From positions 1-18,159 of the forward strand of contig CAMOEE010000021.1 of the NCBI GenBank assembly GCA_946611835.1: a DNA stretch of 18,159 bases, read 5' to 3'. The DNA is from an uncultured Treponema sp. (GTDB lineage: Bacteria > Spirochaetota > Spirochaetia > Treponematales > Treponemataceae). Position 1 is the first letter of the stretch; every line of letters starts with the position of its first letter. The notes under the pieces are model-generated. The model had not been told where the DNA came from. It saw only the letters and a list, made by a program, of their open reading frames with translations, and searched no databases. The position numbers were made by a program, and so were the translations under genes. Shown piece by piece: positions 5,642 through 13,527 of this stretch.

Positions 5642-7522
5642 ATGAGAAAACTTTTATTATTATTGGCTGCATTGTCAGTCTTTATGACTGTTGCGTGCAG
5701 CGATGATTCTGATGACGATGACAAACCCACTTCTACACCCACAGAGCCTGTTACTCCCGTTACGCCAACTACAACAGATTTGTCAGTATCTAACATTCAG
5801 TTCAATAGTCTCACTTTTGCTTTTAGTGCAGACACGAATGCCGCTGATGGCACGCAAATCACTCTTACATGTAATGAATTGTCTGCATCTGCCATTGCGA
5901 AAGATGGGAAATTCTCCCTTGTCTACGAAACTCCTTTTTATAAGGGGGTTAAGGGCGGAAAGTCTTATGATGTAAAGTTTTCTGCTGAAGGTTATTCTGA
6001 TGCAAGCGGAAGTGTAAGTTACTGGCCAAAGGTAATTTGTAAAAGCAGCACAAAAGAAGAAGTTAATGTCTTCTGCGGCGGAAACGATAATTTTGTTGCT
6101 CCTGAAATAGATTTGGTAAATTATGAATCTTCCAATGTTTCAATAGCGCAGTCTTATGAAGTGTACAATGATTATAAGAACGAAAGTCTTGCTAATGACA
6201 CTACGACTAGCTGGAATCTTGATAATGTAAAAAACTTCTTGCTGGATAAACAGAATGCCGGCAAATCTGTTGTTATAACTTCTGTTGTTACGCCGAAAAA
6301 CGAAGATACAAATCTTAAAGAGACAATCAGCGTAGTCTATCACTGTAAAAATGAAGTGGCTGTCGGTCTTGTTAATATAAACAAGCATTATGAGCGTTAT
6401 GAAGCCTGCCTTTTTGAAGATGTGGAAAATTATGATTCAGAGACGGCCGGTGGTGATGTAAGCTTCCAGTGGCAAAAAATGAATGATGACGGCTCTACTT
6501 ACTCTGATATTGAGGGTGCCACAGGAAAAACTTTTAGCCTTACAAGCGAAAATGTCAATTCTTTGCTGAACGGCTATATTCGAGTAAAAGTTACCCAGAA
6601 TTTTGAAAATCCTTCACAAAGCCCAATTACACTTTTTTCTGATGGTGGTTTAGTAGCTCATACAATTAAAGACTCTGAGGTTTATTACAATGGCATAATT
6701 GATGAAGGTGAAATTTTTGATGTCCAGAATGTTCGTGGAAGAGTAAGTGACGAGTTCGGTAACTGGCATGACATTAACACTGATGATTTATATTTGATTT
6801 CTGAGCTTGATGAAGAGCACGATTACAATGCCTCAGAGTCAAAGCCTTTCAGAATTCAGATTAACACTTCTGGTTTTTATATGGATGTTCTTGATGTTTT
6901 TGCTACTGTTCGTCAGGTTTTGAAAGCAGAAAACATCCCGGAGTTAAAAACAGCCTCAAGTTCAGTTGCGGGACTTGCGGAGTTTGAGGGCGTAAACAGC
7001 GATCTTGAAATATCCTATGACGGTGGCGCAAATTTCACAGATTTCCCTTCTGGCGAATTTACTGTTCCAACAGATAGAACCCTTTATGTAAGAAAAAGGG
7101 CAAGGGGGACTCCTAATTCTGAAGGCTACCAAAAGGAAAGTGAAAACTGCAAAGTCATCGTAAAAGATGAAAATATCGGAAAGAAAACAAGTGGCGATGG
7201 TATTATCAATGGAATTTCCATGCCGACTCTTACCCTTATTAAGTCATATAGCAATGATAAGGTTTGTATTACACCAATTCTTGATATCCGTAATCCAGAG
7301 ACCTATAGCTACGAATACGACTGGCGTTTTGACGATAAGCCGCTTTCTGAATTGAGCGGAAAGGGCATTTCCCTCGATGCAAATACTTATGCCCTTGTTA
7401 TTGATACATCAAAACTTGGTTCAGACACTTATCAAATCTACTGTTCGGTAAGCATAACCACGCGTTCTACTTCTTATACTTTTGTAACGGTTTCTGCTCA
7501 GATTCCACTTGTTGTTAACTAA
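5642..7522 (+). CDS. Large surface lipoprotein with Ig-like modules
   Basis: A 626-aa predicted lipoprotein. I start at 5642 because a strong AGGGGG lies 7 nt upstream and a signal peptide follows at once (MRKLLLLLAALSVFMTVAC, acylated C19). After the cysteine comes a very acidic stretch (SDDSDDDD) and a Thr/Pro linker (about 27-45), a tether typical of exposed lipoproteins. The remainder is beta-rich. An Ig-like unit is visible at about 270-320 ('FQWQKMNDDGSTYSDIEGAT' then 'IRVKVTQNF'), and another repeated-module motif at about 452-488 ('ISYDGGANFTDFPSGEF' then 'LYVRKRARG'). No catalytic motif is seen. It is 12 nt upstream of the PA-like lipoprotein gene, so they are co-transcribed and the products may work together at the cell surface. 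The function is unknown; adhesin or assembly partner is an inference. Confidence 0.8.
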   Translation: MRKLLLLLAALSVFMTVACSDDSDDDDKPTSTPTEPVTPVTPTTTDLSVSNIQFNSLTFAFSADTNAADGTQITLTCNELSASAIAKDGKFSLVYETPFYKGVKGGKSYDVKFSAEGYSDASGSVSYWPKVICKSSTKEEVNVFCGGNDNFVAPEIDLVNYESSNVSIAQSYEVYNDYKNESLANDTTTSWNLDNVKNFLLDKQNAGKSVVITSVVTPKNEDTNLKETISVVYHCKNEVAVGLVNINKHYERYEACLFEDVENYDSETAGGDVSFQWQKMNDDGSTYSDIEGATGKTFSLTSENVNSLLNGYIRVKVTQNFENPSQSPITLFSDGGLVAHTIKDSEVYYNGIIDEGEIFDVQNVRGRVSDEFGNWHDINTDDLYLISELDEEHDYNASESKPFRIQINTSGFYMDVLDVFATVRQVLKAENIPELKTASSSVAGLAEFEGVNSDLEISYDGGANFTDFPSGEFTVPTDRTLYVRKRARGTPNSEGYQKESENCKVIVKDENIGKKTSGDGIINGISMPTLTLIKSYSNDKVCITPILDIRNPETYSYEYDWRFDDKPLSELSGKGISLDANTYALVIDTSKLGSDTYQIYCSVSITTRSTSYTFVTVSAQIPLVVN

Positions 7523-7534
7523 ATGGAGGCATTT

Positions 7535-10500
7535 ATGAAAAGATTGTTTTTTGTTTTTATATCAGCTTTTTTACTTTTTTCAGCCTGTACTGATGTTGCG
7601 GAGACTACAGAGTCAGAAAATGCGGTAAACTCTGCTTCTACAGACATTGCCGCTGTCGTCAATGATGATGAATCAGATGCCGTTTACCTCAAAGTAGGTT
7701 TCGATTCAGATTCTTCAAGCCGTACAGCCTTGCCTGATGTTTCGGTCAATAACTTCTCCTATATTTCCCTGATGTATATTAATGACGGTCTGGACTACGC
7801 TTCCGGTTATACAATGGTAGGAAACTGGGATTCTGCGGACGAGCTTAAAAATGCAACCCTTCCGTTCAAAGTTGGAACTTACTATTTTACCCTTACTGCG
7901 GTTTACAACGAGGTTGTCCTTGAAGAAACCAAGCTGTACACAATCCAAAAAGGTACTAATTCACTTTCTTTTACACCAAAGCTTACATCTCTTTCTCTGG
8001 AATTCAGGGGCAAGGGTAATGTGAATGTTGCGCTCCGCTTTAATACAGAGAATGTTAAGAAGGTAAAGGGCGGTTTATATACAACACAAGGTCAGAAGGT
8101 TTCTGGTTATAATGATGAAATTCTCGAAGCAGGCAGCGGTGGAAATGTAACTTATTCAAAGAATGATGTTCCAAGCGGATGTTACATTGTAATCTTCAAA
8201 TTCTATGCTGATGATAATTGCGAGCAGCTTCTTGGTACTTACCGGGAATACGCTTCTATCGTGAATGGCTTAACGAGTTCAAGTGAATGTGTACTTGATT
8301 CTATAGGAAGTCTCTTTACTATTAATTATGAGCTTAACGGTGGTGCTTTTGCCGATGGTGTTACAAGAGCGGGTTCTTACACAAAAAAGATGGGAACGAT
8401 AACGCTTCCTGCTTATACAGAAACAACTGATGAACAGGGAGAGGTTACTTCAAGAAGTATTTATAAAACAGGCTATACATTTAGTGGCTGGTATGACAAT
8501 GCAAACTTTAACGGCGAACCTGTTACAGAAATTCCTTCCGGAAGCACGGGTAACAAGACTTTCTATGCAAAATGGATTGAAAACGTAACAATCAACTATA
8601 CGACAAGCGCAGGTTCTTTCCTTACTACGACTCATCCTTCCCAGACTGTCGTAAGGGGTGAAACTGTAAATCTTATTTATGCAAATACTCTTGGAATTAA
8701 AAACGGAAACAAACAGTTCCGGGGCTGGACAAAAGAAACAGGAAGTAATGAAGTTGAATATAAAGATGGCCAGGAAATTACACCTGATGCTAATCTTACG
8801 CTTTATGCTGTATGGGGAGCGAGCGAAATAAATCCGTCTGGCGAGGCTGACACTACAGATACTGACGGAGACGGAATTTCTGACTGGCAGGAGCTTAATG
8901 TTTATCATACAGACCCGGCTTCAAAAGATACTGACGGAGACGGCTGGACTGATGGCGAAGAACTTAGTCTTTATAACCGCTACACAAATACATTTAGCCC
9001 TCTTATTGCAGATACTCCAAGCATTGAAGTAAAAATGACAGGGCAGCCTGCTATTAAGTACAATTATTCTATTTCTGAAAGTGAGTCTAACTCTGAATCA
9101 GAATCATTTAGTCAAGGAAGCACCGGAAGCTCTACTCTATCTTCAAATAAAACAAATTCTTTCTCTGAAACCGGCGGCTGGTCAACAACAACAAGTGCGA
9201 GTTGGGAATTTAAGAATTTTCCTACTGTAAATAAATTCACATTCAGTCACAGTGAATCATCAAATTTCAGCAGGACATGGGGAGACAGCTATACTTATGG
9301 AAAAAGTGAAAGTGAAGGCTGGTCGAAAAACTGGTCTAACGGAAAGTCGAAGACAAAATCAAACGGAAAGACTGTGACCGATGCAGTGCTTAGTGTAAAG
9401 GTCGTCTTTAAGAACCCTGGCAATATTGCCTATACGGTAGAAGACCTTACCCTTGCTTTATACAGAATTTCAAACAACTCATTGTTCAAGAAGGTTTTTG
9501 TAAAGAATTTTAGTATTGATGATAAAAAAGTCTTTACTCTTTCTCCAGGTTCAGAAAGCGGAACTTATGCTCTTACCGCAAAACTGACTTTAAAAGAAGC
9601 GGAAGACCTCTTAAAGTATTCCAACGGCTTTATTGTTGAGGTCTCTGGCTATAAAATTACTTTGCAGAGAGGCGGAGAGTTTGCAAATGACTTTACGGAA
9701 GCCCTTACACAGGTAAAGGCAAAAAATGCTTCTGTGTATATTGATTTTGGAGTCGAAAGCACAAGAGCAACCCGCATTTATAACACCTCTGTAAAATATA
9801 AATACAATGCAAATGCTACCGATGTTCAGGAACTTTATTCGTCAGTGTCTCTTAAAGATATTATGACTGATATTCTGCATCTTAAGAAAGATGTTGATTA
9901 TACTCTAAATAGTAAAAACGCCATTGAATCGATTTACGAAGTACAGAATAAAGGCTCATATAAAACTGGTGGCTGGTATATTTCTCATAGGTATTACAAT
10001 GCTGCCGGAGAGCGAATGTTGAAAGTTTATGCTCCGTATGCAAATAACGCTACAGATGAATTTGATCCTGATATTTCAAAAATAATTATTAATGCTGGGG
10101 ATGAAATTTCTATGGTTTACACAGTAGATAATGATGAAGACGGCGTTCCTTTGCATGAAGAGCTTATTTACGGAACGAGTGATGATAAAAGAGATTCGGA
10201 TGGTGACGGTCTTAAGGATGGAGAAGAGATATACGGCTGGTACAAGGATGGTCTTGTTAGCCCTAAATACAGCAGTACCAATAAGGTTTGCACAAATCCT
10301 GTCTTAACTGATACTGATGCAGATGATCTTTCTGACATTATAGATGAGGATCCTGTTGTGCCGCAGAAAAGCAAGGTTGCGGATCTTGCAGTCTTCAAGT
10401 ATGGCACCTTAAAAGACGGTACTTTTAAGGATGTTGCTGATATTAGTGAGACTGATAGTGATAACTTCAAACTGATTTACACGGACTCTGACAGCATTTA

Positions 10501-11665
10501 TCTCCAGGTGTTGCCGGTAAAGAGCCTTGCGACTCTTACTTGTAAAACAACTTATAATGGACAAGATTCGGATTATTTTACTTTTGATGAGACAAGCGCA
10601 ATTCCTCTTTGTATTGGGGAAAATACAATTACTGTAAAGTGTACACCTCCTAGTGAAACCGCAGAAGATGCCAAAGAGTTTTCATTTAAGGTAGTTTCAA
10701 AATTCCCCGAATTTAAGAATTTTGATGCGCTAAGCGAGGAACTTCACGGTGGTGAGGTTAATTTCAGCTGGAATAAATACATAGATAATCGTACTGACAG
10801 CAAAAAATATGGCGGCTATTATTTATGTGCTTATAAAGAAAGCTCATTCTCATCAAACAGAGAGGTTTTGCCATATTCAATGATTAGAGGTAGCAATGTA
10901 AAACCTTCTGCTTCGGAGCTAAAAGGTCCTTCGTTTGCATTATCGATTGACTCTTCTAATTTGTCAGGGGGGCGTTATACTCTCTCTGGTCTTTCTCCAA
11001 ATACCAATTACTGCTTCTATCTCTTTGCCTATACAAGATCGGATGATGAGACTTACTTTGCGTCCTCGCTTCTTGGAAAAACGATGGTTAAGACTGCTGT
11101 TGAGCCAAAGGGTAATCTTACTTTCTATGCCCATTATGTAAATGACATAGAGGACCAGGATGAAGGCTGTAACCCTCAATACTACTGGAGCTTTGAGGAT
11201 AGTACTCTGGGACTTTCTGCACTTGACCTTACTACAAGTAATTTGAAGGAATTTGATGATGATGATGATAAGTATTATGGTTTTAGTAATTCAACAATGT
11301 ATAAATACGGTCACGCACCAGCAAGATTTTCTACTGCGACAAAAGAAATCAAAAAGGAATTTGAGCGCGATAAAGATTATGAATTTACTGTAATCTGGAA
11401 AGTCTCTGAGTATGATAAAAGCTCTTATGACGATTATCTTGGTTCCTATAAAGCGGTGTTTAAATATTCTAGCTATAGTGACATCTGGACTTGTGAATAT
11501 GCGCCTTTGGTTTACTGGACGTTAAGAGATACGGGCTTAAATTATAGTTCAGCGTTTTCTACTTCCACAATCAAATCCGGTGAAAGAACTAACGGCTTAA
11601 GCTGGGAGTTACACAACGAAGATGTAGGCGAAGTTGAGCTTGTCTGGGATTGGGGCTGGGAGTAA
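7535..11665 (+). CDS. Giant lipoprotein with anthrax PA / binary-toxin-B-like core and calcium repeats
   Basis: A 1376-aa protein. The start at 7535 has GGAGG 5 nt upstream and gives signal peptide MKRLFFVFISAFLLFSAC (acylated C18). Order of parts: a beta-rich N region (19-255); two Listeria-Bacteroides (InlB/Flg_new) repeats (about 261-347 and 351-427, each ending 'FYAKW'/'LYAVW'); two calcium sites DTDGDG (442, 465); a PA-like strand PLIADTPSIEVKM (489-501); a Ser-rich alternating segment (512-612); 'VKVVFKNPGNIAY' (about 622-633); segments matching late PA domain 2 ('DFTEALTQVKAKNASVYIDF', 'SVSLKDIMTDIL' about 769-780); further calcium sites (865, 887, 926); Ig/FN3-like units ('YTLSGLSPNTNY'); and an unrecognised Trp-rich C-terminal domain. 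From memory, B. anthracis PA has DRDNDGIPDSLE, PLVAAYPIVHVDM, NIRYVNTGTAPIY and WSEVLPQIQETTARIIFNG in the same order. PA14, the furin site, PA domain 4 and apparently the phi-clamp Phe are missing. A PA-like pore or oligomer is inferred. Confidence 0.72.
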   Translation: MKRLFFVFISAFLLFSACTDVAETTESENAVNSASTDIAAVVNDDESDAVYLKVGFDSDSSSRTALPDVSVNNFSYISLMYINDGLDYASGYTMVGNWDSADELKNATLPFKVGTYYFTLTAVYNEVVLEETKLYTIQKGTNSLSFTPKLTSLSLEFRGKGNVNVALRFNTENVKKVKGGLYTTQGQKVSGYNDEILEAGSGGNVTYSKNDVPSGCYIVIFKFYADDNCEQLLGTYREYASIVNGLTSSSECVLDSIGSLFTINYELNGGAFADGVTRAGSYTKKMGTITLPAYTETTDEQGEVTSRSIYKTGYTFSGWYDNANFNGEPVTEIPSGSTGNKTFYAKWIENVTINYTTSAGSFLTTTHPSQTVVRGETVNLIYANTLGIKNGNKQFRGWTKETGSNEVEYKDGQEITPDANLTLYAVWGASEINPSGEADTTDTDGDGISDWQELNVYHTDPASKDTDGDGWTDGEELSLYNRYTNTFSPLIADTPSIEVKMTGQPAIKYNYSISESESNSESESFSQGSTGSSTLSSNKTNSFSETGGWSTTTSASWEFKNFPTVNKFTFSHSESSNFSRTWGDSYTYGKSESEGWSKNWSNGKSKTKSNGKTVTDAVLSVKVVFKNPGNIAYTVEDLTLALYRISNNSLFKKVFVKNFSIDDKKVFTLSPGSESGTYALTAKLTLKEAEDLLKYSNGFIVEVSGYKITLQRGGEFANDFTEALTQVKAKNASVYIDFGVESTRATRIYNTSVKYKYNANATDVQELYSSVSLKDIMTDILHLKKDVDYTLNSKNAIESIYEVQNKGSYKTGGWYISHRYYNAAGERMLKVYAPYANNATDEFDPDISKIIINAGDEISMVYTVDNDEDGVPLHEELIYGTSDDKRDSDGDGLKDGEEIYGWYKDGLVSPKYSSTNKVCTNPVLTDTDADDLSDIIDEDPVVPQKSKVADLAVFKYGTLKDGTFKDVADISETDSDNFKLIYTDSDSIYLQVLPVKSLATLTCKTTYNGQDSDYFTFDETSAIPLCIGENTITVKCTPPSETAEDAKEFSFKVVSKFPEFKNFDALSEELHGGEVNFSWNKYIDNRTDSKKYGGYYLCAYKESSFSSNREVLPYSMIRGSNVKPSASELKGPSFALSIDSSNLSGGRYTLSGLSPNTNYCFYLFAYTRSDDETYFASSLLGKTMVKTAVEPKGNLTFYAHYVNDIEDQDEGCNPQYYWSFEDSTLGLSALDLTTSNLKEFDDDDDKYYGFSNSTMYKYGHAPARFSTATKEIKKEFERDKDYEFTVIWKVSEYDKSSYDDYLGSYKAVFKYSSYSDIWTCEYAPLVYWTLRDTGLNYSSAFSTSTIKSGERTNGLSWELHNEDVGEVELVWDWGWE

Positions 11666-11683
11666 GGTAAAATCTCAGAAAAA

Positions 11684-11689
11684 TATAAT
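11684..11689 (+). promoter_or_regulatory. Perfect -10 hexamer before the DhaKL gene (no good -35)
   Basis: TATAAT occurs 13 nt before the ATG at 11703, in the 37-nt gap after the giant lipoprotein stop. No convincing -35 box is found 16-18 nt upstream, and a start from it would fall within the AAGGAG ribosome binding site. It may be chance in AT-rich DNA, in which case the kinase gene is read through from the lipoprotein unit. Confidence 0.2.
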
Positions 11690-11702
11690 CAAGGAGAATG
11701 AG

Positions 11703-13421
11703 ATGAAAAAAATCATAAACGACCCGATGACATTTGTGCAGGATACTTTGAGCGGTATTTATTACGCCCATTCTGATGAGGTGGCTTTTACAGACGGCTC
11801 AAAAAAAGCGATGGTCACGAAAAGGCGAAAACCGGGCAAGGTAGCCCTTGTCACAGGCGGTGGCTCCGGACACTTGCCACTCTTTCTCGGTTACATTGGC
11901 GAAGGAATGCTTGACGGCTGCAGCGTGGGTGAAGTTTTTGCCTCTCCCAGTGTGAACGACATGCTTTCAGTTACAAAAGCTGTTGATAACGGGGCTGGTG
12001 TTCTTTACATCTATGGAAATTATGGTGGCGACAAAATGAACTTCACCATGTCGGCACATCAGGCTGAGTTTGAGAGCAACATCAGGGTTCTTTCTGTTCT
12101 TGGCATGGACGATGTTGCGGTAGAAATTCCTGAGCACAGGCGCGGAATTGCAGGCATCTTCTTTGTATATAAATGTGCCGGTGCTGCCGCTGAAGAAATG
12201 CTTTCCCTTGATGAGTGTTACCGAATTGCAAAAAAAACGGCGGACAATCTTCGGACAATGGGCCTTTCACTTTCTGCATGTACTCTTCCACGAGTTGGCC
12301 GGCCAAGTTTTGAGATTGCCGAAGATGAAATGGAAATCGGAATGGGAATTCACGGAGAGCCTGGAATCCGCCGTGGTAAAATCAAGAGCGCAAATGAAAT
12401 CACTGACGAGCTAATGGCCAAAATCTTGCCTGAGCTTAACTTACAATCTGGTGACGAAACGGCAGTTCTTGTGAACGGTTTAGGTGCAACGCCTCTTGAA
12501 GAACAGTACATCGTCACCAAACGAATCTACGAGATTCTTAGTGAAAAAGGAATCAAAATCTTCCATACTTATGTTGGCGAACATGCGACTTCCATGGAAA
12601 TGGCTGGCCTTTCAATCACGGTCCTCAAACTTGATTCAGAATTAAAGAGGCTTCTTGCCAAACCTGCAAACGCAATCATGTTCAAGCAGTTCCAGCTTGA
12701 CACAAATAAATCCTACCAGCCGGTCAATCTTACTGAGCATGAGCGAATGCAGGAACCCTTCATCAATCAAAAGCCTGTTGAAAAGTCAGCCGAAACAATG
12801 CTGACTGCAGAGGATTTTGTGCGTTACTTTGTCGCCCTCAAGGACATGTGTGACCGCCAAAAAGACGAACTTGTCCGTCTTGACGGAGTTGCCGGCGACG
12901 GAGACTTAGGCTTGTCTATGTCCGATGGATTTACTTCGGTGCAAAAATATCTTTCCGGTAAGACTTTCAGCGACATTGGTGAACTTTTTTACCGTGCCGG
13001 AAAGGATATGCAGGCTGCTGCGGCGAGCAGTATGGGAACCCTGCTTGCTTTCGGCTTTATGGGCGTGGGTAAGGCTTTCAAAGGAAAATCTGAAATCCAC
13101 TATAAAGAACTGGGCTCTCTCCTTGAAGCCTTTGAAGAAGCCCTTAAAAAACTTGGTGGTGCCAGGGTCGGCGATAAAACCTTCCTTGACGGATTTGATC
13201 CGGCTGTCCTTGTCCTCAAAGGCGCAAAGTCTGATGAAGAAGCAAAAATCCTTCTTCCAAAGGCATATGAGGCGGCCAAAAAAGGCTCTGACAATACCAC
13301 AACAATGCTTGCAAAATTCGGCCGGATTGCCTTTAAGGGCGAAGAATCCCGATCGATTCTTGATCCTGGCAGCGTGTTCGCTTCGCTTATGATTAAAACG
13401 CTTTCAGAAGTATTTGCATAA
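11703..13421 (+). CDS. Dihydroxyacetone kinase family protein (DhaK-DhaL fusion, ATP-dependent type)
   Basis: A 572-aa cytoplasmic kinase. I start it at 11703 (MKKIINDPMTFVQD) with AAGGAG 6 nt upstream, rather than at the longer reading overlapping the previous gene. The DhaK domain (about 1-330) has TGGGSGH with H57, NYGGDKMNF with D110, and GIHGEPG with H217; these correspond to E. coli DhaK H56, D109 and the substrate-binding His that forms a hemiaminal with the ketose. The DhaL nucleotide domain (about 365-572) has the metal-binding aspartates D394, D399 and D401 (LDGVAGDGD) and a 'SSMGTLLAFGFM' loop. The His common in GDGDHG is Leu here, and GHEP is GHLP, so the substrate could be dihydroxyacetone or another short ketose such as erythrulose. 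The single-chain form and lack of DhaM suggest ATP, not PTS, as the donor. A strong terminator follows. Confidence 0.9.
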   Translation: MKKIINDPMTFVQDTLSGIYYAHSDEVAFTDGSKKAMVTKRRKPGKVALVTGGGSGHLPLFLGYIGEGMLDGCSVGEVFASPSVNDMLSVTKAVDNGAGVLYIYGNYGGDKMNFTMSAHQAEFESNIRVLSVLGMDDVAVEIPEHRRGIAGIFFVYKCAGAAAEEMLSLDECYRIAKKTADNLRTMGLSLSACTLPRVGRPSFEIAEDEMEIGMGIHGEPGIRRGKIKSANEITDELMAKILPELNLQSGDETAVLVNGLGATPLEEQYIVTKRIYEILSEKGIKIFHTYVGEHATSMEMAGLSITVLKLDSELKRLLAKPANAIMFKQFQLDTNKSYQPVNLTEHERMQEPFINQKPVEKSAETMLTAEDFVRYFVALKDMCDRQKDELVRLDGVAGDGDLGLSMSDGFTSVQKYLSGKTFSDIGELFYRAGKDMQAAAASSMGTLLAFGFMGVGKAFKGKSEIHYKELGSLLEAFEEALKKLGGARVGDKTFLDGFDPAVLVLKGAKSDEEAKILLPKAYEAAKKGSDNTTTMLAKFGRIAFKGEESRSILDPGSVFASLMIKTLSEVFA

Positions 13422-13439
13422 TTTTTTCATATCGCATGG

Positions 13440-13491
13440 GGGCTGTCCGGGAAGTAATTAAAACTTCATAAGGGGACAGCCCTTGTTTTTT
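13440..13491 (+). terminator. Rho-independent terminator after the DhaKL gene
   Basis: GGGCTGTCC (13440-13448) pairs perfectly with GGACAGCCC (13474-13482), with an inner GAAGT/ACTTC stem (about 13451-13455 and 13463-13467), then TTGTTTTTT (13483-13491). It separates the kinase from the following three-gene operon. Confidence 0.9.
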
Positions 13492-13510
13492 GGCGAAAAC
13501 ATAATATAAT
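13483..13510 (+). promoter_or_regulatory. Candidate promoter of the barrel-RND-LolA-like operon
   Basis: A perfect -10 TATAAT (13505-13510) lies 16 nt after TTGTTT (13483-13488, only 3/6), which is also the T-tract of the preceding terminator. The predicted start near 13517 leaves a leader of about 11 nt and would cut into the AAAGAGG ribosome binding site (13515-13521), so a slightly different start point or a second promoter is possible. Confidence 0.4.
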
Positions 13511-13527
13511 CTTTAAAGAGGTTTTAA

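Noticed and set aside
11255..11272. Five GAT codons followed by AAG, encoding a DDDDDK run that matches an enteropeptidase cleavage motif and a trinucleotide repeat
   Set aside because: Short acidic runs are common in these lipoproteins (calcium-rich contexts and tethers). Five in-frame units cannot cause frameshift switching, and the protease match is most likely coincidence.
7535..11665. A complete binary toxin (A plus B components)
   Set aside because: The upstream 626-aa lipoprotein has no ADP-ribosyltransferase or protease motif, the neighbouring kinase is metabolic, and the B-like protein has a lipoprotein signal and no furin-type site.
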